Shown: positions 54,726-63,544, counted from the stretch's first letter. The stretch: DNA of 64,000 bases from Nitrospira sp. ND1 (GCF_900170025.1 NZ_FWEX01000006.1:1883089-1947088); one strand, 5' to 3'. Numbers and translations: made by a program. Notes: generated by a model not told the origin, from the letters alone.

Positions 54726-56135
54726 ATGTCATCACAACTCTCTCACATGCCTGAACGGCGGCACGATGTCGTGGTGATCGGTGGCGGATCGGCCGGCTAT
54801 GCCGCCGCACGGACGGCTCGCGACGCGGGCGCCGATGTGGCCATCGTGGATCAGGGTCCGCTCGGGGGGCTGTGCATCCTGCGGGGTTGCATGCCGACCA
54901 AAACGATTCTGCGGTCGGCTGAAATCATCGCGCTGATGAAGCGCGCGCGCGAGTTCGGGCTGAGTCCGGTCACTGCCCAAGCAGATCTGTCGGCTATCGT
55001 CGATCGCAAGAACCGATTGGTTCAAGAGTTCGCCGACTACCGTATCGCCGCACTGCGAGACCCGCGCTTCACCTTGTATGAGTCCCGCGCCGAGTTTCTC
55101 TCACCCCACGAACTTCGTGCCGGAGATGTTCGGATTCGCGGCGGCGCATTCGTCATTGCCACCGGGTCGAGTGCGGCTGAGGTGGCCATTCCGGGGCTGG
55201 ACGAAGCCGGTTATCTGACCAGCGATGAGATGCTCGATATTCGTCGCCAACCGGCGTCGCTCCTGGTGTTGGGAGGCGGCCTGGTCGCCGTCGAGTTCGC
55301 TCAATTTTTTACCCGAATCGGCACAAAGGTCACCGTACTGCAGCGCAGCACGACCCTGTTGTCCGACATGGATGAAGACATCGGTCAGGCGCTGGCGGCG
55401 GCCTTTCAGGAGGAGGGGATCGAGGTGATCACCGGAGTGTCGTTCCAACGTGTGACCTCAACCCCGTCTGAGAAGACCGTGCATTTTGTGCAGGGCGGGG
55501 CTGTCCACGCGCGATCAGCCGAGATTATTTTTCAAGCCCTCGGTCGTCGCCCCAACTTGACGGCGCTTAATCTGGAGGCAGCCGGAGTAGGGGTGATCGA
55601 CGGCCGGCTGGTGGTCGGCAGGGATATGCGGACTTCTCAGCCGCACATCTTTGCCGTGGGTGACGTCAACGATCTCACTCCCATTGTGCATCTAGCGATT
55701 CAACAAGGCGAAACGGCTGGGTTCAATGCGACGCATCCGAATGAGCCTGCGCGGGTGATCGATCACCGGTTGGATGCCGAAGTCGTGTTCACCGAACCTC
55801 AGATTGCGGTCGCGGGAATGAGTGAACGGCAGTGTCGTGAAGAGGCGATTCCTTATCTGACGGCGTCCTATCCGTTTGCCGACCATGGAAAGGCCATGTG
55901 TCTGGGCGCCGTGCATGGATTTGTGAAGCTGCTCTGTCGCCCGCACGACGGTGCCCTGCTGGGCGCCCAGATTGTGGGGCCGGAGGCGGGGGAACTGATT
56001 CATGAGTTGATTGCGGTGATGTATTTTCATGGCACCGCACAGGACCTGCTGCGCATTCCCCACTATCATCCGACGCTCGCGGAGATCGTGACGTATCCGG
56101 CGGAGTCCATTGTCGAGCAGATGGGTCGAGCATGA
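54726..56135 (+). CDS. Dihydrolipoyl-dehydrogenase/mercuric-reductase-like flavoprotein
   Basis: A 469-aa class I pyridine-nucleotide disulfide oxidoreductase. FAD binding is VVVIGGGSAGYAAARTA. The redox pair is C50 and C55 (GGLCILRGC). The NAD domain has SLLVLGGGLVAVEFAQFF. The second FAD motif is PHIFAVGDVN. The C-terminal dimer region has HYHPTLAEI with the catalytic His. It lacks the N-terminal metal-binding domain and vicinal C-terminal cysteines of mercuric reductase, so it may act on lipoate or another disulfide. Confidence 0.9.
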   Translation: MSSQLSHMPERRHDVVVIGGGSAGYAAARTARDAGADVAIVDQGPLGGLCILRGCMPTKTILRSAEIIALMKRAREFGLSPVTAQADLSAIVDRKNRLVQEFADYRIAALRDPRFTLYESRAEFLSPHELRAGDVRIRGGAFVIATGSSAAEVAIPGLDEAGYLTSDEMLDIRRQPASLLVLGGGLVAVEFAQFFTRIGTKVTVLQRSTTLLSDMDEDIGQALAAAFQEEGIEVITGVSFQRVTSTPSEKTVHFVQGGAVHARSAEIIFQALGRRPNLTALNLEAAGVGVIDGRLVVGRDMRTSQPHIFAVGDVNDLTPIVHLAIQQGETAGFNATHPNEPARVIDHRLDAEVVFTEPQIAVAGMSERQCREEAIPYLTASYPFADHGKAMCLGAVHGFVKLLCRPHDGALLGAQIVGPEAGELIHELIAVMYFHGTAQDLLRIPHYHPTLAEIVTYPAESIVEQMGRA

Positions 56136-56815
56136 AACGAACCGTTGCCGCGGGTGCATCGGCGCTTCTGCTGCTGGTGACTCTGGCCTGCGGGCAGCAG
56201 ACGTGGGATGCTGCGATGCAGGCAGGTGAAACGGCATTGCAGCGAGGGCAGTATGAGCAGGCGGAAAAAATTTTCTCTGCCGCCGTGCATAAGGCAGAAG
56301 AGTTCGGCCTACATGATCGGCGGGTTGCGGTGACCTTGGCCCATTTGGCCCAAGCCTACAGCGCGCAGGGAAAATTCGTCGAGGCTGAACCGGTGTATCT
56401 GGAGGCGCTCAAGATTTACCAGGATGTGCACGGTGAGAACCATCTCGATGTGGCGGCCATGTTGAATAACCTTGGTGTTTTGCATCGAAAGCACGGACAA
56501 TATGCCGATGCGCAGCGCCTCCTGACGCGGGCGCTCTCGATCAAAGAGAAGCTTCTGGGAACGGACCATCCAGAGGTGGCGCTGGCCCTGAGCAATTTGG
56601 CCGCGATGTATCTGGCGCAAGGCGACGGGGAGCAAGCGGGGGCCTTATTTGCGCGGGCCTTGGCGGTGCGGGAGAAGCATTTGGGGCCCGACCATCCGGA
56701 TGTGGCCAAAAATCTTGAGGACTATGCGAGTGCGCTGCGCAAGCTGGGGCGGGTCGGAGAGGCAGAAGGGCTCGAGCGGAGGGCGGGCGCGATTCGGGCA
56801 AAACCGAAATCGTGA
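56132..56815 (+). CDS. TPR lipoprotein
   Basis: A 227-aa lipoprotein (lipobox VTLAC) with four to five 42-residue TPR units of the kinesin-light-chain type (VALALSNLAAMYLAQGDGEQ, then GPDHPDVAKNLEDYASALRK). Its ATG lies in the stop of the flavoprotein gene (ATGA). It mediates protein contacts at the envelope. The partner is unknown. Confidence 0.88.
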   Translation: MKRTVAAGASALLLLVTLACGQQTWDAAMQAGETALQRGQYEQAEKIFSAAVHKAEEFGLHDRRVAVTLAHLAQAYSAQGKFVEAEPVYLEALKIYQDVHGENHLDVAAMLNNLGVLHRKHGQYADAQRLLTRALSIKEKLLGTDHPEVALALSNLAAMYLAQGDGEQAGALFARALAVREKHLGPDHPDVAKNLEDYASALRKLGRVGEAEGLERRAGAIRAKPKS

Positions 56816-56898
56816 TGGCGGGGGCACAGAGTTGAACCGATGGGATGCGCCGGTGTAGCGTACAGATTCGCAAGGGCGCAAGGGCGTGAGGGCGAAGG

Positions 56899-57114
56899 AT
56901 GTCTGATTTACGGACCAATGCATTGATTGCGCGCGGCATGGGTATTGTCTTCATTGCCGGCGGCTTTATGCTTGGTATTTACGGCTTGGAATTTCCCAAC
57001 ACCATGTGGCTTCAAACTGCGTTGGGGCTGCTCGTCACCGGGATGATGGCGCAGGGCTATGCGATGTATTGTTCAATCCGGTGGGTTCGTGAACAGCGTG
57101 ATTCGGAACGGTAG
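56899..57114 (+). CDS. Small membrane protein
   Basis: A 71-aa protein with two hydrophobic helices (about 11-29 and 37-56) and a charged end RWVREQRDSER. No family is recognised. It lies 83 bp after the TPR lipoprotein gene and 28 bp before the next lipoprotein gene. Confidence 0.65.
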   Translation: MSDLRTNALIARGMGIVFIAGGFMLGIYGLEFPNTMWLQTALGLLVTGMMAQGYAMYCSIRWVREQRDSER

Positions 57115-57142
57115 CCAGTTGAGACGCGAGACGAAGCAGGCA

Positions 57143-57589
57143 ATGGTGTGCCCGGGTCGCTGGAGTGCCCTCCTGCTCCTACTGTGTGTCGCAATGTTGT
57201 CCGGTTGCGGCGGGCCTTGGCGTGATCGGTACTTGGACAAGGGGGTGAAGAAGCTCACGCAGGACGATATTGCAGAAAAATTCGGTCCTCCGAGTACGGC
57301 CAAGACACCGGTGCTGGGTGGTGACACCGTCTGGACCTATCGCGTGCCTATGGGGGATCGAGAAGTGCATCCCTGGGATCCCGGTAGCCTGACTGCCGGC
57401 AAGAAAACCAAAGCCCCGCCCTCGCCCTCGCCGTTCGGAAAGAGCCTGGCCGGTAATGACGAACCGTACCGGGAGCCGCTCTATTGTTATCGCTATACGC
57501 TGTCGTTTGATGAGACCAAGTTGCTGAAAGATTGGAAACGGGAAGAATGTGTTCCTCGCACCAGTGAGGATGAGACCGCATCCCAATAA
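57143..57589 (+). CDS. Lipoprotein of unknown function
   Basis: A 148-aa lipoprotein (lipobox AMLSGC). It contains a SmpA/OmlA-like start of a beta-helix unit (LTQDDIAEKFGPPSTAKTPV, GGDTVWTYRV), then a Pro/Lys linker and a final YCYRYTLSFDETKLLKDW. SmpA-type domains act in outer-membrane assembly. This one is a loose match only. The ATG at 57143 is chosen for the signal peptide. Confidence 0.75.
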   Translation: MVCPGRWSALLLLLCVAMLSGCGGPWRDRYLDKGVKKLTQDDIAEKFGPPSTAKTPVLGGDTVWTYRVPMGDREVHPWDPGSLTAGKKTKAPPSPSPFGKSLAGNDEPYREPLYCYRYTLSFDETKLLKDWKREECVPRTSEDETASQ

Positions 57590-57606
57590 GGCGGACACAC
57601 GACATT

Positions 57607-58431
57607 ATGCGCGAACTGTTGCCGGTGATCGGATCGAGCGTCTTCTTCGACCTTCTGAAGTCCATCCTCCTTCTCCTCATTCTGCTCATCGCACGCACGG
57701 TTCTGGTCCGTTGGATCAAAGGCAATCACACGTTGACCATCGACGCGAAGCGACGATGGATCGTGACGGCGCGCAACAGCATGGTGCTGGGGCTCTTTGT
57801 GGGGCTCGTTGTGATCTGGGCCCACGAGTTGGAAGCGTTTGCTGTGTCTCTGGTCGCGCTGGCGGCTACCGTAGTGCTGGCGACAAAGGAATTGATTCTC
57901 TGCTGGAGCGGGGCGGCTTTGCGTGTCGGCGGGGGGGTGTACGGTGTGGGTGATCGTATCCAGCTGGGCACCTATCGAGGCGTTGTCCTGGAATACGACG
58001 TCTTTGCGACGAAGCTGTTGGAAATCGGGCCGGGTCAGACATCGCATCTCTACACCGGTCGCACCGTGGTCTTTCCCAACAGTCTTCTGTTTGGAAATCC
58101 CTTGATCAAAGAGAGCCCGTCGCAGGAATACGGCCTCTACGTTTTGTCGGTTCCGCTTCAGAGCACGGACGATTGGCAAGCCGCTGAGCAAGCTCTGCTC
58201 AATGCCGCAAAAGTCGAGTGCGCCTCCTTCATGGATCAAATGGGCCGACAGATGAAATTGCTGGAACAGCGAAACCTGCTGGAAGCGCCGTCTCCTGAGC
58301 CACGTATTACCATCCAACTCCCTGAGGCAGGACGTATTCATCTGGTGCTCAGGTTTCCGGCCCCCGACCGTGGTCGTTCACGGGTCGAACAAGCCATTCT
58401 CAGGCGCTATCTCATCGCCGTGCGGCCGTAA
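57607..58431 (+). CDS. MscS-type mechanosensitive channel family protein
   Basis: A 274-aa inner-membrane protein of the MscS superfamily. It has three N-terminal hydrophobic segments (about 12-30, 58-74, 80-97), then the pore-proximal GGGVYGVGDRIQLGTYRGVV, LEYDVFATKLLEI and TVVFPNSLLFGNPLIKE, as in the MscS beta domain. It releases solutes on hypo-osmotic shock. It follows the lipoprotein gene by 17 bp. Confidence 0.9.
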   Translation: MRELLPVIGSSVFFDLLKSILLLLILLIARTVLVRWIKGNHTLTIDAKRRWIVTARNSMVLGLFVGLVVIWAHELEAFAVSLVALAATVVLATKELILCWSGAALRVGGGVYGVGDRIQLGTYRGVVLEYDVFATKLLEIGPGQTSHLYTGRTVVFPNSLLFGNPLIKESPSQEYGLYVLSVPLQSTDDWQAAEQALLNAAKVECASFMDQMGRQMKLLEQRNLLEAPSPEPRITIQLPEAGRIHLVLRFPAPDRGRSRVEQAILRRYLIAVRP

Positions 58432-58631
58432 GGTCTTGCGACGATCCTTCCAGTTTCTTGCCGAATTTTGTGAAGCCTCTGCCGCCGGCTTGTCCTGCTT
58501 GGATTCGCGGTCTCGGCAAAAACCGGCAAAACAATTGGCAAACTCGCCCCTTCACGGTATTGATGAGTCCTGCATGACGGCCGGTTCGCCATAGAGCCGG
58601 ACACCATATTTCAACCAAGGGGGAGTTGTTG

Positions 58632-59036
58632 ATGAGAAGGTCAATTGCTGTGTTGGTCGCCGTCGCATTTGTGGGAATGAGTTCGTTCGCCGTGGCCGAT
58701 GATATGGGGCTGGGTAAGATGTCCGAGGGGATGAAGCAGGACATGAGCGGACTGTCAAACGACCTGAACGCTCAGAAGGAAGACTTGGCGAGTGACCTGA
58801 AAGCCAAGAAAGAATCGGTGAAGAGCGAGATGAAGGCGAAGCGGGACGAGGCGAAAGCGAAGAAAAAGCAAGCGAAGGCCGACTTGAAGGCGAAGAAGGA
58901 GCACATGAAGGCCAAGGTCAAGGCCAAGAAAGACGCGGCGCGCGCGAAGGCGGCAGAAGCGAGGAGTGTTGCCGACGATGCGGCTCACGAGGCCGGCGGG
59001 ATGAAGAACGACGTGACGGGGGCGATGCGGAACTAA
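58632..59036 (+). CDS. Exported lysine/alanine-rich coiled-coil protein
   Basis: A 134-aa protein with a signal peptide (about 1-22, ending AVADD). A highly charged Lys/Ala/Glu helix with repeated KAK(K/R) units runs from about residue 50 to 110 (SEMKAKRDEAKAKKKQAKAD). The ATG at 58632 has GGGGGAG 6 bases upstream. It is probably a single long helix or coiled coil in the periplasm. Similar proteins are small and poorly known. A strong terminator follows. Confidence 0.8.
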   Translation: MRRSIAVLVAVAFVGMSSFAVADDMGLGKMSEGMKQDMSGLSNDLNAQKEDLASDLKAKKESVKSEMKAKRDEAKAKKKQAKADLKAKKEHMKAKVKAKKDAARAKAAEARSVADDAAHEAGGMKNDVTGAMRN

Positions 59037-59085
59037 GGTCGGCCGGTTGGCTGAGAGCCGGATAACGCTGATATTCGACAATTGC

Positions 59086-59118
59086 GGCCTGTGATCGGGA
59101 AATGTCCGATCACAGGCC
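59086..59118 (+). terminator. Intrinsic terminator
   Basis: A perfect 13-bp stem, GGCCTGTGATCGG (59086-59098) and CCGATCACAGGCC (59106-59118), with a 7-base loop and a T-rich tail TTGTTGTTCT. It ends the Lys/Ala-rich gene transcript 50 bp after its stop. Confidence 0.8.
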
Positions 59119-59177
59119 TTGTTGTTCTGTATGCTTCAGTTGTTGCGGCGGGTGGGCTCTGCTAGAATCCCCGCCGT

Positions 59178-59951
59178 ATGAAAGTCGCCACCTTCAACGT
59201 CAACTCGCTGCGCAAGCGCCTCCCTATCGTGCTGCAGTGGCTCGAACGCCATCAGCCTGATGTGCTCTGTTTGCAGGAAACAAAAGTTCAGGACAGCGAA
59301 TTTCCTCTGACTGCGCTCGCGACCTCCGGTTATGAGATCACCTTCCGGGGCATGAAAGCTTACAATGGTGTTGCGATTCTCAGCCGCACGAAGCCGGAAG
59401 CAATCTCGTATGGATTCGATGACGGGGGCGAGACGGAAGATGCACGTCTTCTGCGAGTGGTGATTCAGGGCATCCCGATCATCAACACGTATGTTCCGCA
59501 GGGTTTCGAGATCGATTCGCCCAAGTACCAATACAAACTGGGTTGGTACGACCGGTTACGGAAGCATTTCGAAACTCATCTCTCCCCGAAGGAGCCGGCG
59601 ATCTGGTGTGGAGACATGAATGTGGCCCCAAGACCCATTGATGTCCACAGCCCGGAGAAACATCTGAAACATGTCTGCTACCACGAAGACGCGCGCAATG
59701 CCTATGGGAAGACGGTTGCGTGGGGCTTCGAAGATGTGTTCTGCAGACTGTATCCAGATCGCCAGCAGTTCACGTTTTTTGACTACCGTGCACCCAGTGC
59801 CCTTGCCGCCAATAAAGGATGGCGGATCGACCATATTCTGGCAACGCCGCCCTTGGCTCAGAGGTGTCAGCTCGTTGATGTCGATTTAGAGCCACGCCGT
59901 GCGACCGATCCTTCTGATCACACTGTCCTCTGGGCCGAGTTCTCCACCTAG
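59178..59951 (+). CDS. xthA: Exodeoxyribonuclease III
   Basis: Apurinic/apyrimidinic endonuclease and 3'-5' exonuclease of base-excision repair. It is 257 aa (family about 250-270). It has MKVATFNVNSLRKRLP, CLQETKVQDSEFP (catalytic Glu), GDMNVAPRPIDVH (Asp, Asn), GWRIDHILATPP and PSDHTVLWAEF (catalytic Asp-His). It is a single gene between two hairpins. Confidence 0.96.
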   Translation: MKVATFNVNSLRKRLPIVLQWLERHQPDVLCLQETKVQDSEFPLTALATSGYEITFRGMKAYNGVAILSRTKPEAISYGFDDGGETEDARLLRVVIQGIPIINTYVPQGFEIDSPKYQYKLGWYDRLRKHFETHLSPKEPAIWCGDMNVAPRPIDVHSPEKHLKHVCYHEDARNAYGKTVAWGFEDVFCRLYPDRQQFTFFDYRAPSALAANKGWRIDHILATPPLAQRCQLVDVDLEPRRATDPSDHTVLWAEFST

Positions 59952-60003
59952 CAATGCATTGAACAGGCTTGCCGGATCGGTCCTCGCCTCGTTCGGACGT
60001 CGA

Positions 60004-60018
60004 ACCTACTGAGTAGGT
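60004..60018. repeat. Short perfect palindrome after xthA
   Basis: ACCTACT-G-AGTAGGT, a perfect 7-bp inverted repeat. It may be an operator or part of the xthA 3' end structure. Confidence 0.35.
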
Positions 60019-60043
60019 AATCAGTTCTCTCTCTATCTTCATC

Positions 60044-60075
60044 GTCGCTACGGCCGGTTTGAAGGCCGCAGCGAC
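60044..60075 (+). terminator. Candidate terminator hairpin between xthA and the zinc-ribbon gene
   Basis: GTCGCT-A-CGGCC (60044-60055) pairs with GGCCG-C-AGCGAC (60064-60075) with an 8-base loop. There is no long T-run, so it is a weak or Rho-aided terminator that could serve the convergent genes on both sides. Confidence 0.5.
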
Positions 60076-60141
60076 AATTCTACTCGTCCACCACCGCCGC
60101 AGGACCGGGGCGTTTGTCAGGACGGTCCTGCGACTCCCCGA

Positions 60142-60321
60142 TTACTGCAATACTGCGACTGGTTCCAATAACAGTTGTTCAGCGAGCCGAGTTCGACGGT
60201 TTTGTTCAATCAGTGGATCGACAATCGATCCGCAATTAATGCAACGCCACACAAACGTTTCCGGCGAAAAGTCCGGCCTCCACTCATCGACCATTAACCC
60301 TTTGCATCGTCCGCATGTCAT
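60142..60321 (-). CDS. Small zinc-ribbon protein
   Basis: A 59-aa protein with two zinc knuckles, C3-x2-C6 (MTCGRCKG) and C27-x2-C30 (RCINCGS), giving a zinc ribbon. The C-terminal helix is Leu/Arg/Glu-rich. The ATG at 60319-60321 has a full AAGGAGG 8 bases upstream. A GTG at 60330 is a poorer start. Nucleic-acid binding is possible. No function is known. Confidence 0.8.
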   Translation of the reverse strand: MTCGRCKGLMVDEWRPDFSPETFVWRCINCGSIVDPLIEQNRRTRLAEQLLLEPVAVLQ

Positions 60322-60330
60322 GGTTCCCAC

Positions 60331-60903
60331 CTCCTTAGGATTGCGCCCTTATTATCTAAAGGCCGTGCCCATGTGAAAAGAGAGTAGCAACGCGAGATTA
60401 AAGAGGTGTTAGTGAGACGTTAAAACCATTTAATCCTGATTGTGTCGAAATATCAGGGCGTTCACATTTCACGGTTGGACAAATTCGGAGCGAAGGGGAA
60501 GCGTTCTGTACAAAATGAGGTGTGCGATGAGAGTTGTGGCGGCGATGCACGCTCGGAACATGACGAGTCACAGGGTCAATTCGGCGGAGCTGAAATCGGC
60601 AGATCTACGCTGACTGGCCTCTGAAAAGAGAAGGGCTAATCAGTGAATCTGCCTTCCTTCTGGAGCGAACCGTTGAGTTTCTTGACAGAACTCCCCCCAT
60701 CCTTTATCGATTGAACTGACAGCGCCATTCCGCTGCGCCTAGGCCGGTGGTGTACAGACTGTGGGAAGTTGCTGTGATCTGTGTCCGCGGTCGGTTTTGC
60801 CTCAAGGCCATCTGTGGCGAGTATTCAGGTGGAGCCGTGACCGGCGTCCGGCAGAGTATCTTGTATTCGGGAGAGCGGCGCTAACATCCGCCGATCATTC
60901 AGC
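60331..60903. promoter_or_regulatory. 573-bp intergenic region with a promoter for the PilZ gene
   Basis: No sound gene. On the plus strand TTGACA (60682-60687), a 17-bp spacer and TATCGA (60705-60710) make a good sigma-70 promoter about 190 bp before the PilZ start. The rest, including a Ser/Gly-rich 60-codon reading frame at 60442-60624, shows no support. Confidence 0.5.
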
Positions 60904-61404
60904 ATGATCCAACCCCTCACGTGTCCGCAGTGCGGCCAAGACAATGTGTTTCGTTCACGCTGCTCCACGCTGATGGAGCGGTTGCAGTCGCTTGCTTGTA
61001 TTGCCCCGTTCCATTGTCAGTCTTGTAGCTTCCGTTTCCAGGCCTTCCGATTGGGACGCCGTTATCCGGCGCAGATGCTCGATCGGCGAAAACATCTGCG
61101 TATTCCCGTGCGCCTGTTTTTGTCCTTCTCTGGCGGCAAAGTCAGGGGCGAAGGAACCGTCTTGGACATTTCGATGGGCGGGTGCATCATTGAGAGCCAA
61201 GCTCTGGTGCATATGGACGATATCTTTTATCTTCAGATCGCGCTTGAGAACGACCAGACGCCGCTCGAAGTGGCTGCGATGGTCCGGTCTGTGAGTTCCC
61301 GCGGTATTGCGTTCAAATTTCTTCGGTCGGCGCAAGAAAACAAGCGACTTCTTGCGTTTGTGCATGCCAAGACTGAATCTTCCGGAGCAGGTTCCGCCAG
61401 CTAG
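60904..61404 (+). CDS. PilZ domain protein with N-terminal zinc ribbon
   Basis: A 166-aa predicted cyclic-di-GMP receptor. The N-terminal zinc ribbon has C7-x2-C10 (CPQC) and C38-x2-C41 (CQSC). The PilZ domain has the c-di-GMP-binding RRKHLR at 61-66 and DISMGG at 88-93. It probably regulates an output such as motility or polysaccharide, but the partner is not in this window. It is preceded by a long upstream region with a sigma-70 promoter. Confidence 0.9.
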   Translation: MIQPLTCPQCGQDNVFRSRCSTLMERLQSLACIAPFHCQSCSFRFQAFRLGRRYPAQMLDRRKHLRIPVRLFLSFSGGKVRGEGTVLDISMGGCIIESQALVHMDDIFYLQIALENDQTPLEVAAMVRSVSSRGIAFKFLRSAQENKRLLAFVHAKTESSGAGSAS

Positions 61405-61537
61405 CTGTATCAACCTCGCCTATTTCCTCAGGTGCTCCGCTCCAGTTTGCCTAGAGCCGCCCAATCACGTGAAAAGTCTGCTCGGACGTCAGCGAGCAAC
61501 TTGCTACGTGCGAAACAGCGTGCTCTTCAATGTTCTG

Positions 61538-61843
61538 TTAGAGTGGAGTTTCCCAGGCGGAGGCCTGGGGATACTCAGTCGTGAGGCGGTCGTGTTCGAT
61601 GTGATCGAAGGGTTCCACGATCAGGTCTGCTCGGTTCAATGGTTCGGGGCATGCCGGTGAGGAGAGAAAATCGACATAGTCTTGTGCCTTCGCCTCAGTG
61701 GCAAAACGGCAGAGCCCATACTCCGGCATATGAGAAGATGGATGCCAAAAGGCCAGCCCGATGGAGCTGCCTTGAAACACCCCCAAGGCTCGATGCCGGA
61801 CTTGAAAACCGCCCGGAGTATCGGTCGAACGATCGAGCGCCAT
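61538..61843 (-). CDS. Hypothetical protein
   Basis: A 101-aa protein with GFQVRHRALGVFQGSSIGLA, then FWHPSSHMPEYGLCRFATEA, DYVDFLSSPACPEPLNRADL and IVEPFDHIEHDRLTTEY. There is no membrane segment or known family. The ATG at 61841-61843 has GGGAGG 4 bases upstream. A steady amino-acid profile and good ribosome site support a real gene. It is divergent from lemA. Confidence 0.65.
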   Translation of the reverse strand: MALDRSTDTPGGFQVRHRALGVFQGSSIGLAFWHPSSHMPEYGLCRFATEAKAQDYVDFLSSPACPEPLNRADLIVEPFDHIEHDRLTTEYPQASAWETPL

Positions 61844-61925
61844 GCCGCCTCCCGTTGTGTGCTGATCGACTAAGAATGGGCAAGTATAGCAAGGTTATAA
61901 AGGAATCGACATCTCGCGGGTCCCG

Positions 61926-61945
61926 CCGGCGATTGACTTCGCCGG
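61926..61945 (+). promoter_or_regulatory. Hairpin in the lemA 5' region
   Basis: CCGGCGA (61926-61932) and TCGCCGG (61939-61945) form a perfect 7-bp stem about 60 bp before the lemA start. It could influence mRNA stability or translation. Confidence 0.35.
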
Positions 61946-62004
61946 TGAAAGCCTTACGTCCTATGAATGCGTGGTCTGCTACGACCGGCGCGAAGGAGGA
62001 GAGC

Positions 62005-62607
62005 ATGTTCATGTCATTGACGCGTTTGATGGGGGGAGTCGTGCTGCTTGCGGCCGTGCTGGCTCTGCCAGGCTGTGGCTATAACGACTTGCAAGGTCTT
62101 GATGAGGATACCAAGGCGGCTTGGAGTGAAGTGATCAACCAATATCAGCGGCGGGCCGATTTGATTCCGAATCTGGTGAATACGGTGAAGGGATATGCCG
62201 CGCATGAGAAAGAGACGCTGGAAAGCGTCGTGCAGGCGCGTGCCAAGGCTACCAGCGTTCAAGTGACGCCGGAGTTGCTCAAGGACGAGGCCGCCTTTAA
62301 GAAGTTTCAAGAGGCTCAACAGGGTCTCTCGAGTGCGCTGGGGCGGTTGCTTGCCTTGGCCGAGAATTATCCCAACCTCAAGGCGGATCAAGGGTTCCGC
62401 GATCTTCAGAGCCAACTCGAAGGTACTGAGAATCGCATCACCGTGGCACGCAAGCGGTACATCGACAAGGTTGCAGAATTCAACAAGATGGTTCGCTATT
62501 TCCCCACCAATCTCACCGCCAAGTTTCTCCTGCATCTGGAGGAGAAGGCCAATTTCACCGTGGCTGACGAAAAGGCGGTGGCCAAGCCACCCGAAGTAAA
62601 ACTCTAA
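62005..62607 (+). CDS. lemA: LemA family lipoprotein-like protein
   Basis: A 200-aa LemA protein. The N-terminal signal/anchor has LALPGCGYNDLQGL (lipobox-like Cys). The helical domain includes DEDTKAAWSEVINQYQRRAD, LIPNLVNTVKGYAAHEKETL, TENRITVARKRYIDKVAEFN and RYFPTNLTAK. The ATG at 62005 has AAGGAGGAG upstream. It is grouped with two TPM-domain genes, the usual LemA neighbourhood. Confidence 0.94.
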   Translation: MFMSLTRLMGGVVLLAAVLALPGCGYNDLQGLDEDTKAAWSEVINQYQRRADLIPNLVNTVKGYAAHEKETLESVVQARAKATSVQVTPELLKDEAAFKKFQEAQQGLSSALGRLLALAENYPNLKADQGFRDLQSQLEGTENRITVARKRYIDKVAEFNKMVRYFPTNLTAKFLLHLEEKANFTVADEKAVAKPPEVKL

Positions 62608-62638
62608 CGACGGTCTCGTAAGTCAGGGAGCGATTGCA

Positions 62639-63544
62639 ATGCGGCTGATGGGGCGAACGGGGTGGGGGCTCCTCATCGGGTGGCTCTGGCTCACAGGGGT
62701 GGCGAGCCTCCCAGCTGCGGCGCTGGATGTGCCACTCCTCAGCGGCCGTATCGTGGATCAGGCGCATGCCCTGCCGCCTGCCGTCGCAGAGCGACTCTCA
62801 GCCGATCTGGCGGCGCACGAAGCCAACACGTCCAATCAGGTGGCGGTCCTCATCATTCCATCGTTGGAAGGTGAGCCGCTGTTTGATTTTTCCCATCGTG
62901 TCGCGACGGCGTGGAAGTTGGGCCGCAAGGGGACCGACAACGGAGTCCTCCTTCTCGTCTCGATCAAGGATCGAAAAATTCGCATAGAGGTCGGTTACGG
63001 ATTGGAAGGGGTGCTGACGGATGCACGGTCGGCTCAGATTATCCGGAACGAGATTGTACCAAGGTTTCGAGCCGGAGATGTCCCGGCCGGCGTGACGGCC
63101 GGTGTGCAAGCCATCTTGCAAACCATTGAAGGGACCTACCGTGCACCGGAACATCCGACGGCTACTCCTTCTTCGAGCGATGCCTTCGCCACTGCGGCCT
63201 TCGCGGTGATTCTGGGAGTCGTGGTTGGTCTCTTCTTCTCACGCGCTCATCGAGTGCTGGGGCCTGTTGTCGGGGGAGGCCTTTCGTTTCTGGCTGCCCC
63301 ATGGGTGATACCGGCAGTGATGGCCGGGGCCGTGAGCCTGGTTCTGGTCGGCCTGCTGAGTAAGCTGGGGTCAAGCAGCGGATCACGCAGGCGGGGAGAC
63401 GGCAGTGCGTTTGACGGGACCTGGTTCAGCACGCAACAAGGCGGATGGGGGTCCGGTGGTTTCGGGGGGTCGTTCGGAGGATCCGGTGGCTTCTCCGGGG
63501 GCGGAGGCGATTTCGGAGGAGGAGGCGCCAGTGGCGACTGGTAG
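62639..63544 (+). CDS. TPM-domain membrane protein (YgcG-like)
   Basis: A 301-aa protein. The signal peptide is about 1-27. The TPM domain is at about 35-165 (IVDQAHALPPAVAERLSADL, VGYGLEGVLTDARSAQIIRN). Two membrane helices follow (about 181-198 and 203-242), then a Gly/Ser-rich tail (SGGFGGSFGGSGGFSGGGG). TPM domains have been linked to phosphatase activity and photosystem or respiratory-complex assembly. It lies 31 bp after lemA. Confidence 0.9.
   Translation: MRLMGRTGWGLLIGWLWLTGVASLPAAALDVPLLSGRIVDQAHALPPAVAERLSADLAAHEANTSNQVAVLIIPSLEGEPLFDFSHRVATAWKLGRKGTDNGVLLLVSIKDRKIRIEVGYGLEGVLTDARSAQIIRNEIVPRFRAGDVPAGVTAGVQAILQTIEGTYRAPEHPTATPSSSDAFATAAFAVILGVVVGLFFSRAHRVLGPVVGGGLSFLAAPWVIPAVMAGAVSLVLVGLLSKLGSSSGSRRRGDGSAFDGTWFSTQQGGWGSGGFGGSFGGSGGFSGGGGDFGGGGASGDW

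Noticed and set aside
60442-60624. 60-codon GTG-started frame in the gap before the PilZ gene
   Set aside because: No ribosome site, Ser/Gly-rich composition, and no similarity. The gap has promoter signals instead.
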